DNA from: Sphingomonadaceae bacterium PASS1
GTDB taxonomy: Bacteria; Pseudomonadota; Alphaproteobacteria; Sphingomonadales; Sphingomonadaceae
Direction: 5' to 3'
NCBI GenBank assembly: GCA_002255985.1
Contig: NKIR01000009.1
Location: forward strand, 62,001 to 126,000
DNA: 64,000 nucleotides
A program made the position numbers and the translations under genes. Of this stretch, positions 9,485-18,355 are shown in pieces; the stretch's first letter is position 1; each line of letters begins with the position of its first letter. Under the pieces are notes generated by a model, which made no database searches, was not told the DNA's origin, and saw nothing but the letters and a program-made list of their open reading frames with translations.

Positions 9485-10600
9485 ATGAGTGAAATGTTAC
9501 TGACCCCGCACACACACGCAGACGGCGCCATGTCTAGCGGTGATCTCGTTGCCCGTGCAGCGCGCCTCAAACAGGTTCCTGATGACAAAGCGATGTTGCG
9601 TGCGGTTACCGAACTCACGCGTGATCTTGCCGCGCCGAACCCGCGCATTTTCTGGTCGGATTTCCTTTTGTCTGCGCTGGTTGGCTATGCCGGGCTTGCG
9701 GTAGCCATCATGTCGGGAACCCTGTGGGTTCAGTGCGTTGCGGCGTTGGTCTCGATCCTTGGCCTGTATCGCGCCGGTGGCTTCATTCACGAAGTGACGC
9801 ATGTGAAGCATTCCGCGCTTCCCGGTTTCCGCTTTGGCTTTAACGCCGTGATTGGCGTGCCACTGCTCGTGCCGTCTTATATGTATGAAGGCATCCACAA
9901 CCTGCACCACGCGCGCACGCGCTATGGCACCGATCAAGATCCGGAATATCTGCCCTTGGCGCTGATGAAGCCATGGACGCTGCCTGTCTTCATCATCGTT
10001 TCGTTGCTGGCGCCGATTGCCTTGCTGCTCCGCAACGCGGTGCTTGCCCCGCTTTCGCTGTTTATCCCTGCATTGCGCAAGATCGTGGTCGAACGTTATT
10101 CGGGTCTTGCGATCAACCCTGCATTCCGGCGCAGACCCGCCGAGGGCGACGCACATCGCAACTGGATCGTGCAGGAAACCGCCGCAAGCATCTGGTCGAT
10201 TGCGCTGCTGACCGGCGTATTTACAGGCTTCATCCCGCTCCAGTCCTTCCTCATCTTCCTTGCCATCGTCGCGAGCGTTGCAGTGCTCAACCAAGTCCGC
10301 ACACTTGTCGCGCATTTATGGGAAAATGATGGCGAGCCATTGAGTGTGACTGCCCAGTTCCTCGACAGCGTTAACGTTCCGCCTCCTGGTTTGCTGGCAG
10401 AGATCTGGGCGCCTGTGGGCCTGCGTTACCATGCATTGCATCACTTGCTACCCAGCGTGCCTTACCATTCACTTGGGAAGGCGCACAAACGCCTGACAGA
10501 GCAATTGGCGCCAGAGTCCGTTTACCACCGTGCCAACTATGATGGGCTTGCCGGATTGGTATACCGTCTCGCGCGCAGCACATTGGTGCGCGGCGCCTGA
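9485..10600 (+). CDS. Membrane fatty acid desaturase family protein
   Basis: 371 residues. The histidine boxes of membrane di-iron desaturases are present: HEVTHVKH near residue 101, HNLHHAR near 139, and HALHHLLPSVPYHSLGKAH near 320. Hydrophobic pairs around residues 55-95, 165-190 and 235-265 would form the membrane spans. The enzyme would introduce a double bond in a lipid acyl chain or hydroxylate a related lipid using O2. The region specificity cannot be read from sequence. It stands alone, with the IS21 element inserted 29 bases after its stop. Confidence 0.85.
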   Translation: MSEMLLTPHTHADGAMSSGDLVARAARLKQVPDDKAMLRAVTELTRDLAAPNPRIFWSDFLLSALVGYAGLAVAIMSGTLWVQCVAALVSILGLYRAGGFIHEVTHVKHSALPGFRFGFNAVIGVPLLVPSYMYEGIHNLHHARTRYGTDQDPEYLPLALMKPWTLPVFIIVSLLAPIALLLRNAVLAPLSLFIPALRKIVVERYSGLAINPAFRRRPAEGDAHRNWIVQETAASIWSIALLTGVFTGFIPLQSFLIFLAIVASVAVLNQVRTLVAHLWENDGEPLSVTAQFLDSVNVPPPGLLAEIWAPVGLRYHALHHLLPSVPYHSLGKAHKRLTEQLAPESVYHRANYDGLAGLVYRLARSTLVRGA

Positions 10601-10629
10601 AACGCCTTAAGAAAAGTCAAACCGTACGT

Positions 10630-10658
10630 TGTTGATTGTCGTTGAGAAGTGACCCGTT
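10630..10658 (+). repeat. Left terminal inverted repeat of IS21 element
   Basis: 29 bases identical to the reverse complement of 13106-13134. Confidence 0.95.
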
Positions 10659-10732
10659 AGGGGCATAAGTTTTCACTGAGATTTGACCCATGTTTGAACC
10701 ACACCCTGACCGACCGGTTGGGGGGATGAGGA

Positions 10733-12280
10733 GTGATCAACATGGATTTATTGAGTGTGATACGTCGCTGGCGTTTTCGGCAAGGGATGCCGATCCGTGA
10801 GATTGTACGGCGGACAGGATTGTCGCGGAACACGATCCGCAAGTATTTACGTGCAGACACATTAGAACCGGTATTCAGGGCTTCTGTTCGGCCGAGCAAG
10901 CTTGATCCGTTTGCAGAGAAGCTGTCGGGGTGGCTGCGGATTGAGGTTGGCAAGTCGCGAAAGCAGAAGCGCACAGCTAAGCAGATGCACGCTGATCTTG
11001 TGGTATTGGGCTATGACGGTTCCTACGAGCGGGTTGCAGCCTTTGTGCGCGCTTGGAAGGCTGAACGCCAACGCGAGCAGCAGACCAGCGGACGCGGCAC
11101 TTTTGTGCCCTTGGTGTTTGCGGCGGGTGAAGCCTTCCAGTTCGACTGGAGCGAAGACTGGGCCATTATAGGTGGCAGGCAGACCAAGTTGCAGGTAGCG
11201 CATACCAAGCTATCACACAGCCGGGCGTTCATTGTTCGGGCATATCCACTTCAGACCCACGAGATGCTGTTCGACGCGCTTGCTGAGGCGTTCAGGGTGC
11301 TGGGCGGTGTTCCCCAGCGGGGTATTTTTGATAATATGAGGACGGCGGTCGATCGCATTGGCCGGGGCAAAGTCAGACAGGTCAATGCGCGCTTTGCCGC
11401 TATGGCAAGCCATTACCTGTTCGAAGCAGACTTTTGTAACCCAGCCTCGGGGTGGGAGAAAGGACAGGTCGAGAAGAACGTGCAGGATGCGCGGCGGCGG
11501 CTATGGCAGCCCCTTAGTACCTCTGGGCCCAGCTTCCCCGATATCGATGCCCTGAACGCCTGGCTAGAGGAACATTGCATTGCACAATGGGGGCATATCA
11601 AGCACGGTAGCCTGCCTGGTACCGTGGCTGATGTGCATGCCGAGGAAGTCGCCAGCTTGATGCCGCAGGGCCGTATCTTCGACGGCTTTGTCGAACACAG
11701 CAAGCGGGTATCCCCGACCTGCCTCGTGAACTTTGACCGTAACCGTTATAGCGTGCCGGCATCGTTTGCGAACCAGCGGGTAAGCCTGCGGATATACCCA
11801 AACCGGGTCGTTGTTGTTGCCGAAGGGCAGATCGTGTGCGAGCATGTCCGGATTATTGAGCGCTCGCACCATATGCCAGGCCAAACGGTGTATGACTGGC
11901 GCCACTATCTGGCAGTAATCCAACGCAAGCCCGGTGCCTTGCGTAACGGGGCACCCTTCACCGAACTGCCGCAAGCGTTCCGGCAGTTGCAGGGGCTGAT
12001 CCTCAAGCGGCCTGGCGGCGACAGGGAGATGGCCGAGATACTGGCGCTTGTGCTGCATCATGATGAGCAGGCAGTGCTATGCGCGGTCGAACTTGCTCTT
12101 GATGCTGGGGTGGCGACCAAGACCCATGTTCTCAATATCCTGCATCGTTTGACCGATGGCAAAGCGATCCCGCCAACCCCTATAGATGCACCACAGGCTT
12201 TGCGCCTTGCGCGCGAGCCTCTAGCCAATGTCGGGCGCTACGATGCCCTCCGGAACAAGGAGGCGCGTCATGCGTCATGA
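10733..12280 (+). CDS. istA: IS21-family transposase IstA
   Basis: 515 residues. An N-terminal helix-turn-helix ([20 protein letters not shown]) is followed by a DDE integrase core: D in [10 protein letters not shown] in [10 protein letters not shown], and E in [13 protein letters not shown]-terminal beta-barrel-like domain ends the protein. It is the strand-transfer enzyme of the element and works with IstB. The gene lies within perfect inverted repeats and shows no frameshift, so it may be active. ATG 10742 is an alternative start; the nearest start codon upstream is a GTG at 10733. Confidence 0.95.
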   Translation: MINMDLLSVIRRWRFRQGMPIREIVRRTGLSRNTIRKYLRADTLEPVFRASVRPSKLDPFAEKLSGWLRIEVGKSRKQKRTAKQMHADLVVLGYDGSYERVAAFVRAWKAERQREQQTSGRGTFVPLVFAAGEAFQFDWSEDWAIIGGRQTKLQVAHTKLSHSRAFIVRAYPLQTHEMLFDALAEAFRVLGGVPQRGIFDNMRTAVDRIGRGKVRQVNARFAAMASHYLFEADFCNPASGWEKGQVEKNVQDARRRLWQPLSTSGPSFPDIDALNAWLEEHCIAQWGHIKHGSLPGTVADVHAEEVASLMPQGRIFDGFVEHSKRVSPTCLVNFDRNRYSVPASFANQRVSLRIYPNRVVVVAEGQIVCEHVRIIERSHHMPGQTVYDWRHYLAVIQRKPGALRNGAPFTELPQAFRQLQGLILKRPGGDREMAEILALVLHHDEQAVLCAVELALDAGVATKTHVLNILHRLTDGKAIPPTPIDAPQALRLAREPLANVGRYDALRNKEARHAS

Positions 12281-13049
12281 TCCCGCCAGCGCCGCGATCG
12301 TGGTCATGCTACGCGGCCTCAAGATGTACGGCATGGCTGGCGCCGTCAGCGACCTGATCGAACAGGGTGCCCCTGCGTTCGAAGCGGCTGTGCCGATCCT
12401 CTCGCAGCTGCTCAAGGCGGAGATGACCGAACGCGAGGTCAGATCCATCGCTTACCACATCAAGGCAGCCCGGTTCCCGGCCTACAAGGATCTGGCCGGG
12501 TTCGACTTTGCAGCCAGCGAGGTGAATGAAGCCCTCATCCGTCAACTCCATCGTGGAGATTTTATAGACGGTGCCGACAATATCGTACTGATCGGCGGTC
12601 CCGGGACGGGCAAAAGCCACATGGCTACAGCGCTTGGCGTGCAGGCTGTTGAGCATCACCGCAAAAAGGTCCGCTTCTTCTCCACGGTTGATCTGGTCAA
12701 TGCGCTGGAACAGGAAAAGGCTATGAATAAAGCTGGCCAGGTTGCCGAGCGCCTGCTGCGCCTTGATCTCGTCATTCTCGACGAGTTAGGCTATCTGCCG
12801 TTCAGTCCATCAGGCGGCGCGCTGCTGTTCCATCTGCTCTCCAAGCTTTATGAGCAGACCAGCGTCATCATCACCACCAATCTATCGTTCAGCGAATGGG
12901 GCGGTGTGTTCGGTGATGCCAAAATGACCACAGCCCTCCTCGATCGACTTACGCACCACTGCCACATCCTTGAGACCGGGAATGACAGCTTCCGCTTCCG
13001 CGCCAGTGCCGCAGCGCCCAAAAACAGAAAGGAAAAACCAACCTCTTGA
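12270..13049 (+). CDS. istB: IS21-family helper ATPase IstB
   Basis: About 259 residues from ATG 12270, preceded by AGGAGG; it overlaps the end of istA by 11 bases. Walker A is GGPGTGKSH and Walker B is [12 protein letters not shown], placing it in the AAA+ IstB/DnaC-like family. It promotes target selection and activates IstA. The sequence is full length. Confidence 0.95.
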   Translation: MRHDPASAAIVVMLRGLKMYGMAGAVSDLIEQGAPAFEAAVPILSQLLKAEMTEREVRSIAYHIKAARFPAYKDLAGFDFAASEVNEALIRQLHRGDFIDGADNIVLIGGPGTGKSHMATALGVQAVEHHRKKVRFFSTVDLVNALEQEKAMNKAGQVAERLLRLDLVILDELGYLPFSPSGGALLFHLLSKLYEQTSVIITTNLSFSEWGGVFGDAKMTTALLDRLTHHCHILETGNDSFRFRASAAAPKNRKEKPTS

Positions 13050-13105
13050 CCCAAAACCCGCAACGCGGGATATGACAACCACCCGGGTCACTTCTCAGTG
13101 AAAAT

Positions 13106-13134
13106 AACGGGTCACTTCTCAACGACAATCAACA
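13106..13134 (-). repeat. Right terminal inverted repeat of IS21 element
   Basis: 29 bases, the exact reverse complement of 10630-10658. Confidence 0.95.
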
Positions 13135-13646
13135 TGACATCAGACTGAACTCAAAACACAAACAAGCACCCAAAATCAATTTAACTATCTGTAAAACCAA
13201 TAGAATATGTCAATTTTTACATAGCTAAAAAATGCACAAATCGTGCACACGACCCAGAAATGCACCATAAGTTATTGATTTATAACGATTATTTTAATCG
13301 TTAAGTGCCCTCCGAAGGCAGAGGCCAGAGGTTCGAATCCTCTTGGGTGCGCCATAACTTAGCATTATATTTCAAAAGCTTACGCCTATAAATATGGGCG
13401 ATCGCAATTCATTATCTCCATCCACGATTGATAAACAGATCTCTATGGTGAATCGGCGCTAGATTGCTGTGACTTGATGCAGCTGGCACGGTACTCGGAA
13501 CACGGTGCTTTTGATGGTATCGCGAATGGTCGTGTGGCACGACTGATTGTCAGTAGCCGGAAGTCTGGGCTTGCAGGACATGCAACGAGTAAGCATTATG
13601 CTCAGTCCGTCTTTCATTATTGTCCATTTGCAGCAGGATGCCAGAT
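13135..13646. other. Gene-free junction region after IS21
   Basis: About 500 bases with no convincing gene. The first 170 are AT-rich. There is an 8-bp inverted repeat at 13284-13291/13295-13302 (AACGATTA/TAATCGTT), directly followed by a tRNA-Arg 3' fragment at 13305-13354. The rest, up to the cupin gene, shows nothing identifiable. The layout is that of an att junction left by an integrative element. Confidence 0.6.
13305..13354 (+). tRNA. tRNA-Arg(CCG) 3' fragment, likely attachment site
   Basis: The fragment contains the anticodon loop CTCCGAA (anticodon CCG) with a mostly paired stem, the variable region, a perfect T arm (AGAGG-TTCGAAT-CCTCT), the 3' acceptor strand TGGGTGC, discriminator G and an encoded CCA ending at 13354. 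The 5' acceptor strand, D arm and most of the anticodon 5' side are absent; upstream is unrelated AT-rich DNA. A non-functional tRNA 3' half is the usual trace of tyrosine-recombinase integration. Confidence 0.75.
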
Positions 13647-14078
13647 ATGCACAATAATTCATCATCAGCAATCATCGGCAAGCTGGGTTTGCTGCCCCAC
13701 CCTGAAGGTGGATGGTATAAGGAAACCTGGAGGTCTGCCGCTGCATCCGGCGAGCGGGCGGGAGCAACTGCGATCCTGTTTCTGCTAGATGAGGGGGAGC
13801 GTTCGCACTGGCACCGGGTGGATGCTGCTGAATTGTGGTTGTGGCATGCAGGTTCACCTTTGACTTTGAAGATAGCGGAGACTGCGGAAAGTGCTCCGAC
13901 GCGCCTGAGGTTAGGAGGCGATGTCTTGAACGGCGAAATGCCACAACTGTTGGTCCCGCCTTTTCATTGGCAAGCGGCTGAACCGGATGGTGGTTGGGCT
14001 TTGGTCAGCTGCGTTGTGTCGCCAGCGTTCGACTTTTCGGGTTTTGAACTAGCTGCACCGGATTGGTCGCCCGGTTAA
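13647..14078 (+). CDS. DUF985 / cupin_5 family protein
   Basis: 143 residues, start ATG 13647 supported by AGCAGGA 8 bases upstream (ATG 13638 overlaps that sequence). Family features: IGKLGLLPHPEGGWYKETWR at the start, FLLDEGERSHWHRVDAAELWLWHAG in the middle and VSCVVSPAFDFSGFELA at the end. These are hallmarks of the DUF985 cupin fold, related to RmlC-like sugar epimerases. The function is not established. The protein is soluble, with no signal peptide. It is the first gene after the tRNA scar. Confidence 0.85.
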   Translation: MHNNSSSAIIGKLGLLPHPEGGWYKETWRSAAASGERAGATAILFLLDEGERSHWHRVDAAELWLWHAGSPLTLKIAETAESAPTRLRLGGDVLNGEMPQLLVPPFHWQAAEPDGGWALVSCVVSPAFDFSGFELAAPDWSPG

Positions 14079-14238
14079 TAGTCATTCGGGGCAAGCACTG
14101 ATCCACTTGATTATAGTCGCAGAGGGTGTGTCAGCTACGCTGACCTTACGTGACTTTCTGAAATTCGTTTTTCGTGATGCCTCATGCCCGCTATAGGCGA
14201 GCGCCGAAGCCGTTGAGTGCATTGAGTTGAAGGGTGCC

Positions 14239-15567
14239 ATGCCGATGAAGTTACGTCGCCAATTGGGTCTTGCCGAGGCAGCAGGGTTGTCGCTGTCCAT
14301 CGTCGCTCCCACCATGGCTATGGCGTTCAACGTTACTCTGGTTGTTGGCGCAGCGGGTCAGGCAGCCCCCCTCGCCTTTGCCATCGGAACGTTGTTGCTG
14401 GCGCTGGTCGGCCTTTCCTTTGTCGCTTTTGCCAAACGTGAAACATCTGCCGGATCGGCACAGGCCTATATCAGCCGCCATTTCGGTCATCGGGCGGGCT
14501 TTCTCGCTGGATGGGTGTTGTTGCTCAGCTATCTGTGTTTCGGTTCGGGAACCGCAGTGCTGGTTGGAAATTTTCTCGATACCGCAATTCGCCCCTTAGG
14601 CTTGCCGGTTGAAGCCTTATGGGCCCCCATCAGCATCGCATCCATCGGGATTAGTTTGTTCCTATCCTGGCGCAACGTGCAGATTGCGGCACGCTTGATG
14701 TTGGCGCTGGAGTTGATCTCCATGGTCGCCATCCTCGTTCTAGGGGCCAACATCCTTTCTACCGTTGCGCAAGCTGGCCCCCTGCCATTGACGCCGTTTC
14801 GTCCCGATCCCGCCATGGGCTGGTCGGGCATCGGCCTGGCGCTGGTATTTACAGTGCTCTCCTTCGCAGGATTTGAAAGCGCGACTACACTTGCCGAGGA
14901 AACACGCAATCCGCATCGCGCAATTCCGCTGGCCGTTCTGGGAACGGTGCTATTTGCAGGGATCTTTTACGTATTTGCGGCCTACGCCCAGGTGGTCGGC
15001 TATGGTGCAGAGGGGATGGGCAATCTAGCAAAGGATAGCGCGCCCCTCGACACTCTGGCGCGCCGCTATGGATCTCCGACCCTAGCAACCGCCTTGAACC
15101 TGGCGGCGGCTCTGTCGGCCTTTTCATGCGTCCTTGGCAGCATGAACGCCGCCGCCCGCATGACAATGGTGCTTGCGCGCAACGGCAACCACCCATTGGC
15201 GAATATACATGCGGAGCACGGCACACCAACGACAGCGCTGATGATATCCGCCAGCATCATGACGACAGGAATCCTGCTTTGGGCTGTATGGGTAGGTGCT
15301 GGGGCCTATTATGGCTTTATTGGAACGATTGGCACCTTGGCACTGATCCTAGTATATATGGGCGTGACCGGCGCGCACGCCATCACCGCATGGTCAGCTG
15401 CCCGCTATGTAAAGTTCATCATCGGACTGCTTGGTACCGGAGTGTTGTTATGGCCAATGTACAACTCGTTATACCCCGTTCCGAACTGGCCAAACAACCT
15501 CTGGCCCTATGTGGTGCTCATATGGGGCCTGGCAGGAATTGTCGCAGCCCGGCTGTATCGCGGTTAG
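14239..15567 (+). CDS. APC-superfamily amino acid permease
   Basis: About 442 residues with about 12 hydrophobic spans. The APC signature is present: GLAEAAGLSLSIVAPTMAMAFN at TM1 and FAGFESATTLAEETRNPHRAIPLA near residue 220. It would import an amino acid or amine by proton symport. The start is uncertain: a TTG at 14227, ATG 14239 and ATG 14245 are all in frame; GAAGGG at about 14229-14234 fits 14239 or 14245. The substrate cannot be told. Confidence 0.85.
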   Translation: MPMKLRRQLGLAEAAGLSLSIVAPTMAMAFNVTLVVGAAGQAAPLAFAIGTLLLALVGLSFVAFAKRETSAGSAQAYISRHFGHRAGFLAGWVLLLSYLCFGSGTAVLVGNFLDTAIRPLGLPVEALWAPISIASIGISLFLSWRNVQIAARLMLALELISMVAILVLGANILSTVAQAGPLPLTPFRPDPAMGWSGIGLALVFTVLSFAGFESATTLAEETRNPHRAIPLAVLGTVLFAGIFYVFAAYAQVVGYGAEGMGNLAKDSAPLDTLARRYGSPTLATALNLAAALSAFSCVLGSMNAAARMTMVLARNGNHPLANIHAEHGTPTTALMISASIMTTGILLWAVWVGAGAYYGFIGTIGTLALILVYMGVTGAHAITAWSAARYVKFIIGLLGTGVLLWPMYNSLYPVPNWPNNLWPYVVLIWGLAGIVAARLYRG

Positions 15568-15634
15568 ACATTCAACAGGCACAACCGTTGTTTTATACGA
15601 GAAACCTGGCCTGAAAAAAATATACTCAATGGGC

Positions 15635-16591
15635 CTATGTCGTCCAATTTCGATGCTGAAAATCAATCCATCTCTCGGCAAGGATGCAAATCACCATCGT
15701 AACCAGCATCACCACAATTGCTGCAATGGCATGCCATTGCAGCAGAGGTGCACCATATAGAATCAACAGATCATTTCCGCCAGGTACCAGCCCGGACCCC
15801 GCCGCCATCATTGCACCGCCAATGAAACACAGCATGGCCTTGGCTAGGCTGATCGTTTCAGACTGTGCCGAACGCCGCCCCCCAAGCAGCGCCCCGATTA
15901 GCAGCGCTGCAACTATAAGGAGATGCATCCAATCGAGTCGGCCACTGCCATGTGCATAGCGGCTCATCAACTCGCCATAGGTCCAGGCACCGGCAATGCC
16001 CGCCGTCAAGGTAAAGGCCACGGCATGGATAACGAGCGCTTCACGATTTCCGAATTCAACGGTCGGCGGAACATTCCGGTTCGTCTGGATAACTCGCCAT
16101 GCATGACCCAGCAGGCTTGCTGCAAACATCAGGCCTGTAACCAGCATTACAGTGCTGCCAGGTTGGTAGGACCGTGCAACAACCAAAGATCCAGCGAACA
16201 GCTCGGCATGAGCCAGAAAACCGACATACAAGCCGAACAGCGTGAAAAGATAATTGGGGTTCCGCCGTCCCAATTGTACCAATGTTCCAAATAGACACGC
16301 TTTATTGAGCCACGCCCCAAGTCCAAGAAGCACACCCCCGACGATAGTATAAGCCGTTACCGGAAGGTCAGCGACCGGCGGCAGTGCCCAGCCGGCCATC
16401 TTCAGAACAAGGCTGATTGCGAAGGCCCATAAACCGGCTTCCGCCAAAGCAATAAGGCGATCGGGCTTGCGGTTTAAAGCATCGCCGACAGCCGCAACCG
16501 TACATGTCCCGCCATATTGGTTTACAAAGCCTATGATCGCCGCAAGCAGGACGGCCATCACCAGTGATAATGGCCCGTCGATTTGCACCAA
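15635..16591 (-). CDS. YeeE/YedE-family membrane transporter (sulfur compound)
   Basis: 318 residues with about 9-10 membrane spans. The two halves carry the family's conserved cysteine motifs: NQYGGTCTVAAVGDALNRK near residue 25 and NKACLFGTLVQLGRRNPNY near 100. A third motif, SGLVPGGNDLLILYGAPLL, lies near 275. In characterised members (TsuA) such cysteines relay thiosulfate across the membrane; that this protein moves thiosulfate is inferred. It faces the amino acid permease tail to tail. Confidence 0.82.
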   Translation of the reverse strand: MVQIDGPLSLVMAVLLAAIIGFVNQYGGTCTVAAVGDALNRKPDRLIALAEAGLWAFAISLVLKMAGWALPPVADLPVTAYTIVGGVLLGLGAWLNKACLFGTLVQLGRRNPNYLFTLFGLYVGFLAHAELFAGSLVVARSYQPGSTVMLVTGLMFAASLLGHAWRVIQTNRNVPPTVEFGNREALVIHAVAFTLTAGIAGAWTYGELMSRYAHGSGRLDWMHLLIVAALLIGALLGGRRSAQSETISLAKAMLCFIGGAMMAAGSGLVPGGNDLLILYGAPLLQWHAIAAIVVMLVTMVICILAERWIDFQHRNWTT

Positions 16592-16734
16592 ATTGCCCCC
16601 TTTTAACCCGTTGCGTCAACGCCGCGACACCACATCGAACCAGCGCCGTAATGGCCTAAGGCATTGCAATTAGCGAGTAGGCACCCTGCCATCAGTGCCA
16701 AATGTTCTGACGACCCGCAATACGCAACAATCCA

Positions 16735-17145
16735 TTAATCTGGTGCACGCCGACCAATCAATTCAACGTAACCGCGCGTAGTTGCTACACCGTTTTTACG
16801 TATCAGATAGTCTGCGCGATATGTCGCCACCGCATATTCAGTTTCGCGGCCCAACCATTCCAGCTGAGGGGTGAACGGGCTTGTTCGGCGTGCACTCCAG
16901 CTCAGGATATGCTTGTCTCCGAGGGAGCGCGACCCAGATGGCTCTGTTACGGGGTTTACCTTTCGCAGCAGGACCAAAGCGTTGCTTTCCTGAACCAGCA
17001 TATCGACTTGGCCCAGTTGCCGCTTTTGACGGTCAAGCATGCCGACCTTGACCTCCAGAAGCGCAAACAGCCCAATCGAAAAAATGGCAAGCGCCACGAG
17101 CAATTCAACTGTTGTAAATCCGGCCTCGCGCATTTTACGGGTCAC
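16735..17145 (-). CDS. Type II secretion minor pseudopilin (GspI/GspH-like)
   Basis: 136 residues. A prepilin N-terminus is clear: REAG|FTTVELLVALAIFSIGL, with cleavage after Gly, Glu at position 5 and a hydrophobic helix. Only about 110 residues of globular domain follow. The start overlaps the gspF stop by 4 bases (17142-17145), so it is translated after gspF. A second in-frame ATG gives MREAG. By size and sequence it could be GspI or GspH; the type is not certain. It would join the pseudopilus tip after processing by the peptidase encoded at 31014. Confidence 0.75.
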   Translation of the reverse strand: MTRKMREAGFTTVELLVALAIFSIGLFALLEVKVGMLDRQKRQLGQVDMLVQESNALVLLRKVNPVTEPSGSRSLGDKHILSWSARRTSPFTPQLEWLGRETEYAVATYRADYLIRKNGVATTRGYVELIGRRAPD

Positions 17146-18353
17146 TGGCCAATCGTTTCGTAGACGCTCGTCAATGACGAGATAAGACCATAGACAATCA
17201 GGCCGACAAACATGGCCACCGCAACAATCACGGTTTGCTCTAGAACGACTGTCGCGCGCTTCAGATTTTCCTGAAGGTTTATTTCGCTTTCAACCGCAAT
17301 TTTTCGGAACATTTCCGCAAGTCCCCCGCTGTCTTCGCCGGCCCTAACCAAACTGATTTGGGTATCATCAAGCAAACCGATGCTCGCAGTCGCATCGCTT
17401 ACCCTTGCGCCGAGACGTAACTCGCGAACCGCAGCGGATGACCGCTCTCGCAATGCCAGGTCGCCTAAACCTGCTGACGCCAAGTGAACTGCCTCTACAA
17501 TAGCGATCCGTGCGAAAAGGGCATATGCCATGATCCGGCACCAGCGTTCACGTTCGCGGTGGAGCGAAATCGTCCGAAGCCATGGCAAATGTTGTGTCAA
17601 AATATGCCGTAACATCGGGCTCTGCTTGCTCAACGAACTCGTCAAGAACAGCACCAAAATGATGATCAAGCCAACAGGCACTATGCCATATGTGAGCTGC
17701 GCCAAATCCCCGAGCATGAAAATGAACTGCGAAAGTCCGTCCAGTTGGTCGCGGCTATCACCAACGATTGATGCAAAGCGGGGGATAACAAAGGTCAGCA
17801 TTATCAATGCAGCGAGTAAGCCTGCGATACTGAGGAACACTGGGTAAATAAGGGCGCTTTTAATAGAGCTTGTGATGCGTTCTTCAGCCTCAAGCTGCTG
17901 AATGGCATGGTGAAGGGTATCTGCTAAGCACCCACCCGCTTCCCCCGCGTTGATAAGCGCCAGCACATTTGAAGGTATTCCCGGGATTGCGGTTTTCAGG
18001 CACGCACCCAAGGGTTTACCGCTGCGCAGATCGACAGACGCGGCCTGAATGGCATTGCGAATTGCAGGACTAGGTGCGCCGATACGCATGGCGTCAAGCG
18101 CCTGCATAACATCCACACGCGCCTCAACCATCATGGCCAATTGCCGCAGCAGTGCAATTTGTTCGCGCCGGGATGCCAAATTTTTTGATTGCGCTTGGCC
18201 GCTTGGCAGTCGCTTCAGTTGGACAACAGTCACGCCCTCCCCGGCAGCACGGGCATGCGCTTGTGCGTCATTGCGCGCGCGAACCTGACCTTTCTTTTGC
18301 CGTCCGTTCCCGTCAAACGCCAGAAACTGATATAAGCTCTCTTCGTCTGCCAT
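17142..18353 (-). CDS. gspF: Type II secretion inner-membrane platform protein GspF
   Basis: 403 residues, normal for GspF. Two duplicated helical domains (about residues 60-180 and 265-385) each end in membrane spans, with hydrophobic segments near 165-190, 215-240 and 370-395. Motifs LLRQLAMMVEARVDVMQAL and LINAGEAGG, repeated as LVRAGEDSGGLAEMF, are diagnostic of the family. It forms the cytoplasmic-membrane base on which the pseudopilus is assembled, driven by GspE, encoded 2 bases upstream. Confidence 0.93.
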   Translation of the reverse strand: MADEESLYQFLAFDGNGRQKKGQVRARNDAQAHARAAGEGVTVVQLKRLPSGQAQSKNLASRREQIALLRQLAMMVEARVDVMQALDAMRIGAPSPAIRNAIQAASVDLRSGKPLGACLKTAIPGIPSNVLALINAGEAGGCLADTLHHAIQQLEAEERITSSIKSALIYPVFLSIAGLLAALIMLTFVIPRFASIVGDSRDQLDGLSQFIFMLGDLAQLTYGIVPVGLIIILVLFLTSSLSKQSPMLRHILTQHLPWLRTISLHRERERWCRIMAYALFARIAIVEAVHLASAGLGDLALRERSSAAVRELRLGARVSDATASIGLLDDTQISLVRAGEDSGGLAEMFRKIAVESEINLQENLKRATVVLEQTVIVAVAMFVGLIVYGLISSLTSVYETIGQ

Positions 18354-18355
18354 AT

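Larger units (their letters stand above)
10630..13134 (+). mobile_element. IS21-family insertion sequence, complete
   Basis: Perfect 29-bp terminal inverted repeats, starting TGTTGATTGTCG, lie at 10630-10658 and 13106-13134. Secondary copies of the GAGAAGTGACCC-like motif lie just inside each end (about 10671-10690 and 13085-13100), as is usual for IS21 transposase binding sites. The element is about 2.5 kb and carries istA and istB. Flanking bases (left ACCGTACGT, right TGACATCAG) show no direct repeat, so one side has probably been rearranged since insertion. Confidence 0.95.

Noticed and set aside
9497-10315. Minus-strand open frame opposite the desaturase
   Set aside because: The plus strand has all desaturase His boxes; the antisense product is rich in Arg/Gln/His with no recognisable domain.
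13261-13354. Complete tRNA-Arg gene
   Set aside because: No 5' acceptor strand able to pair with TGGGTGC at the correct distance and no D arm; only the 3' half from the anticodon loop is present. An intron-containing tRNA was considered, but no intron-like structure was seen.
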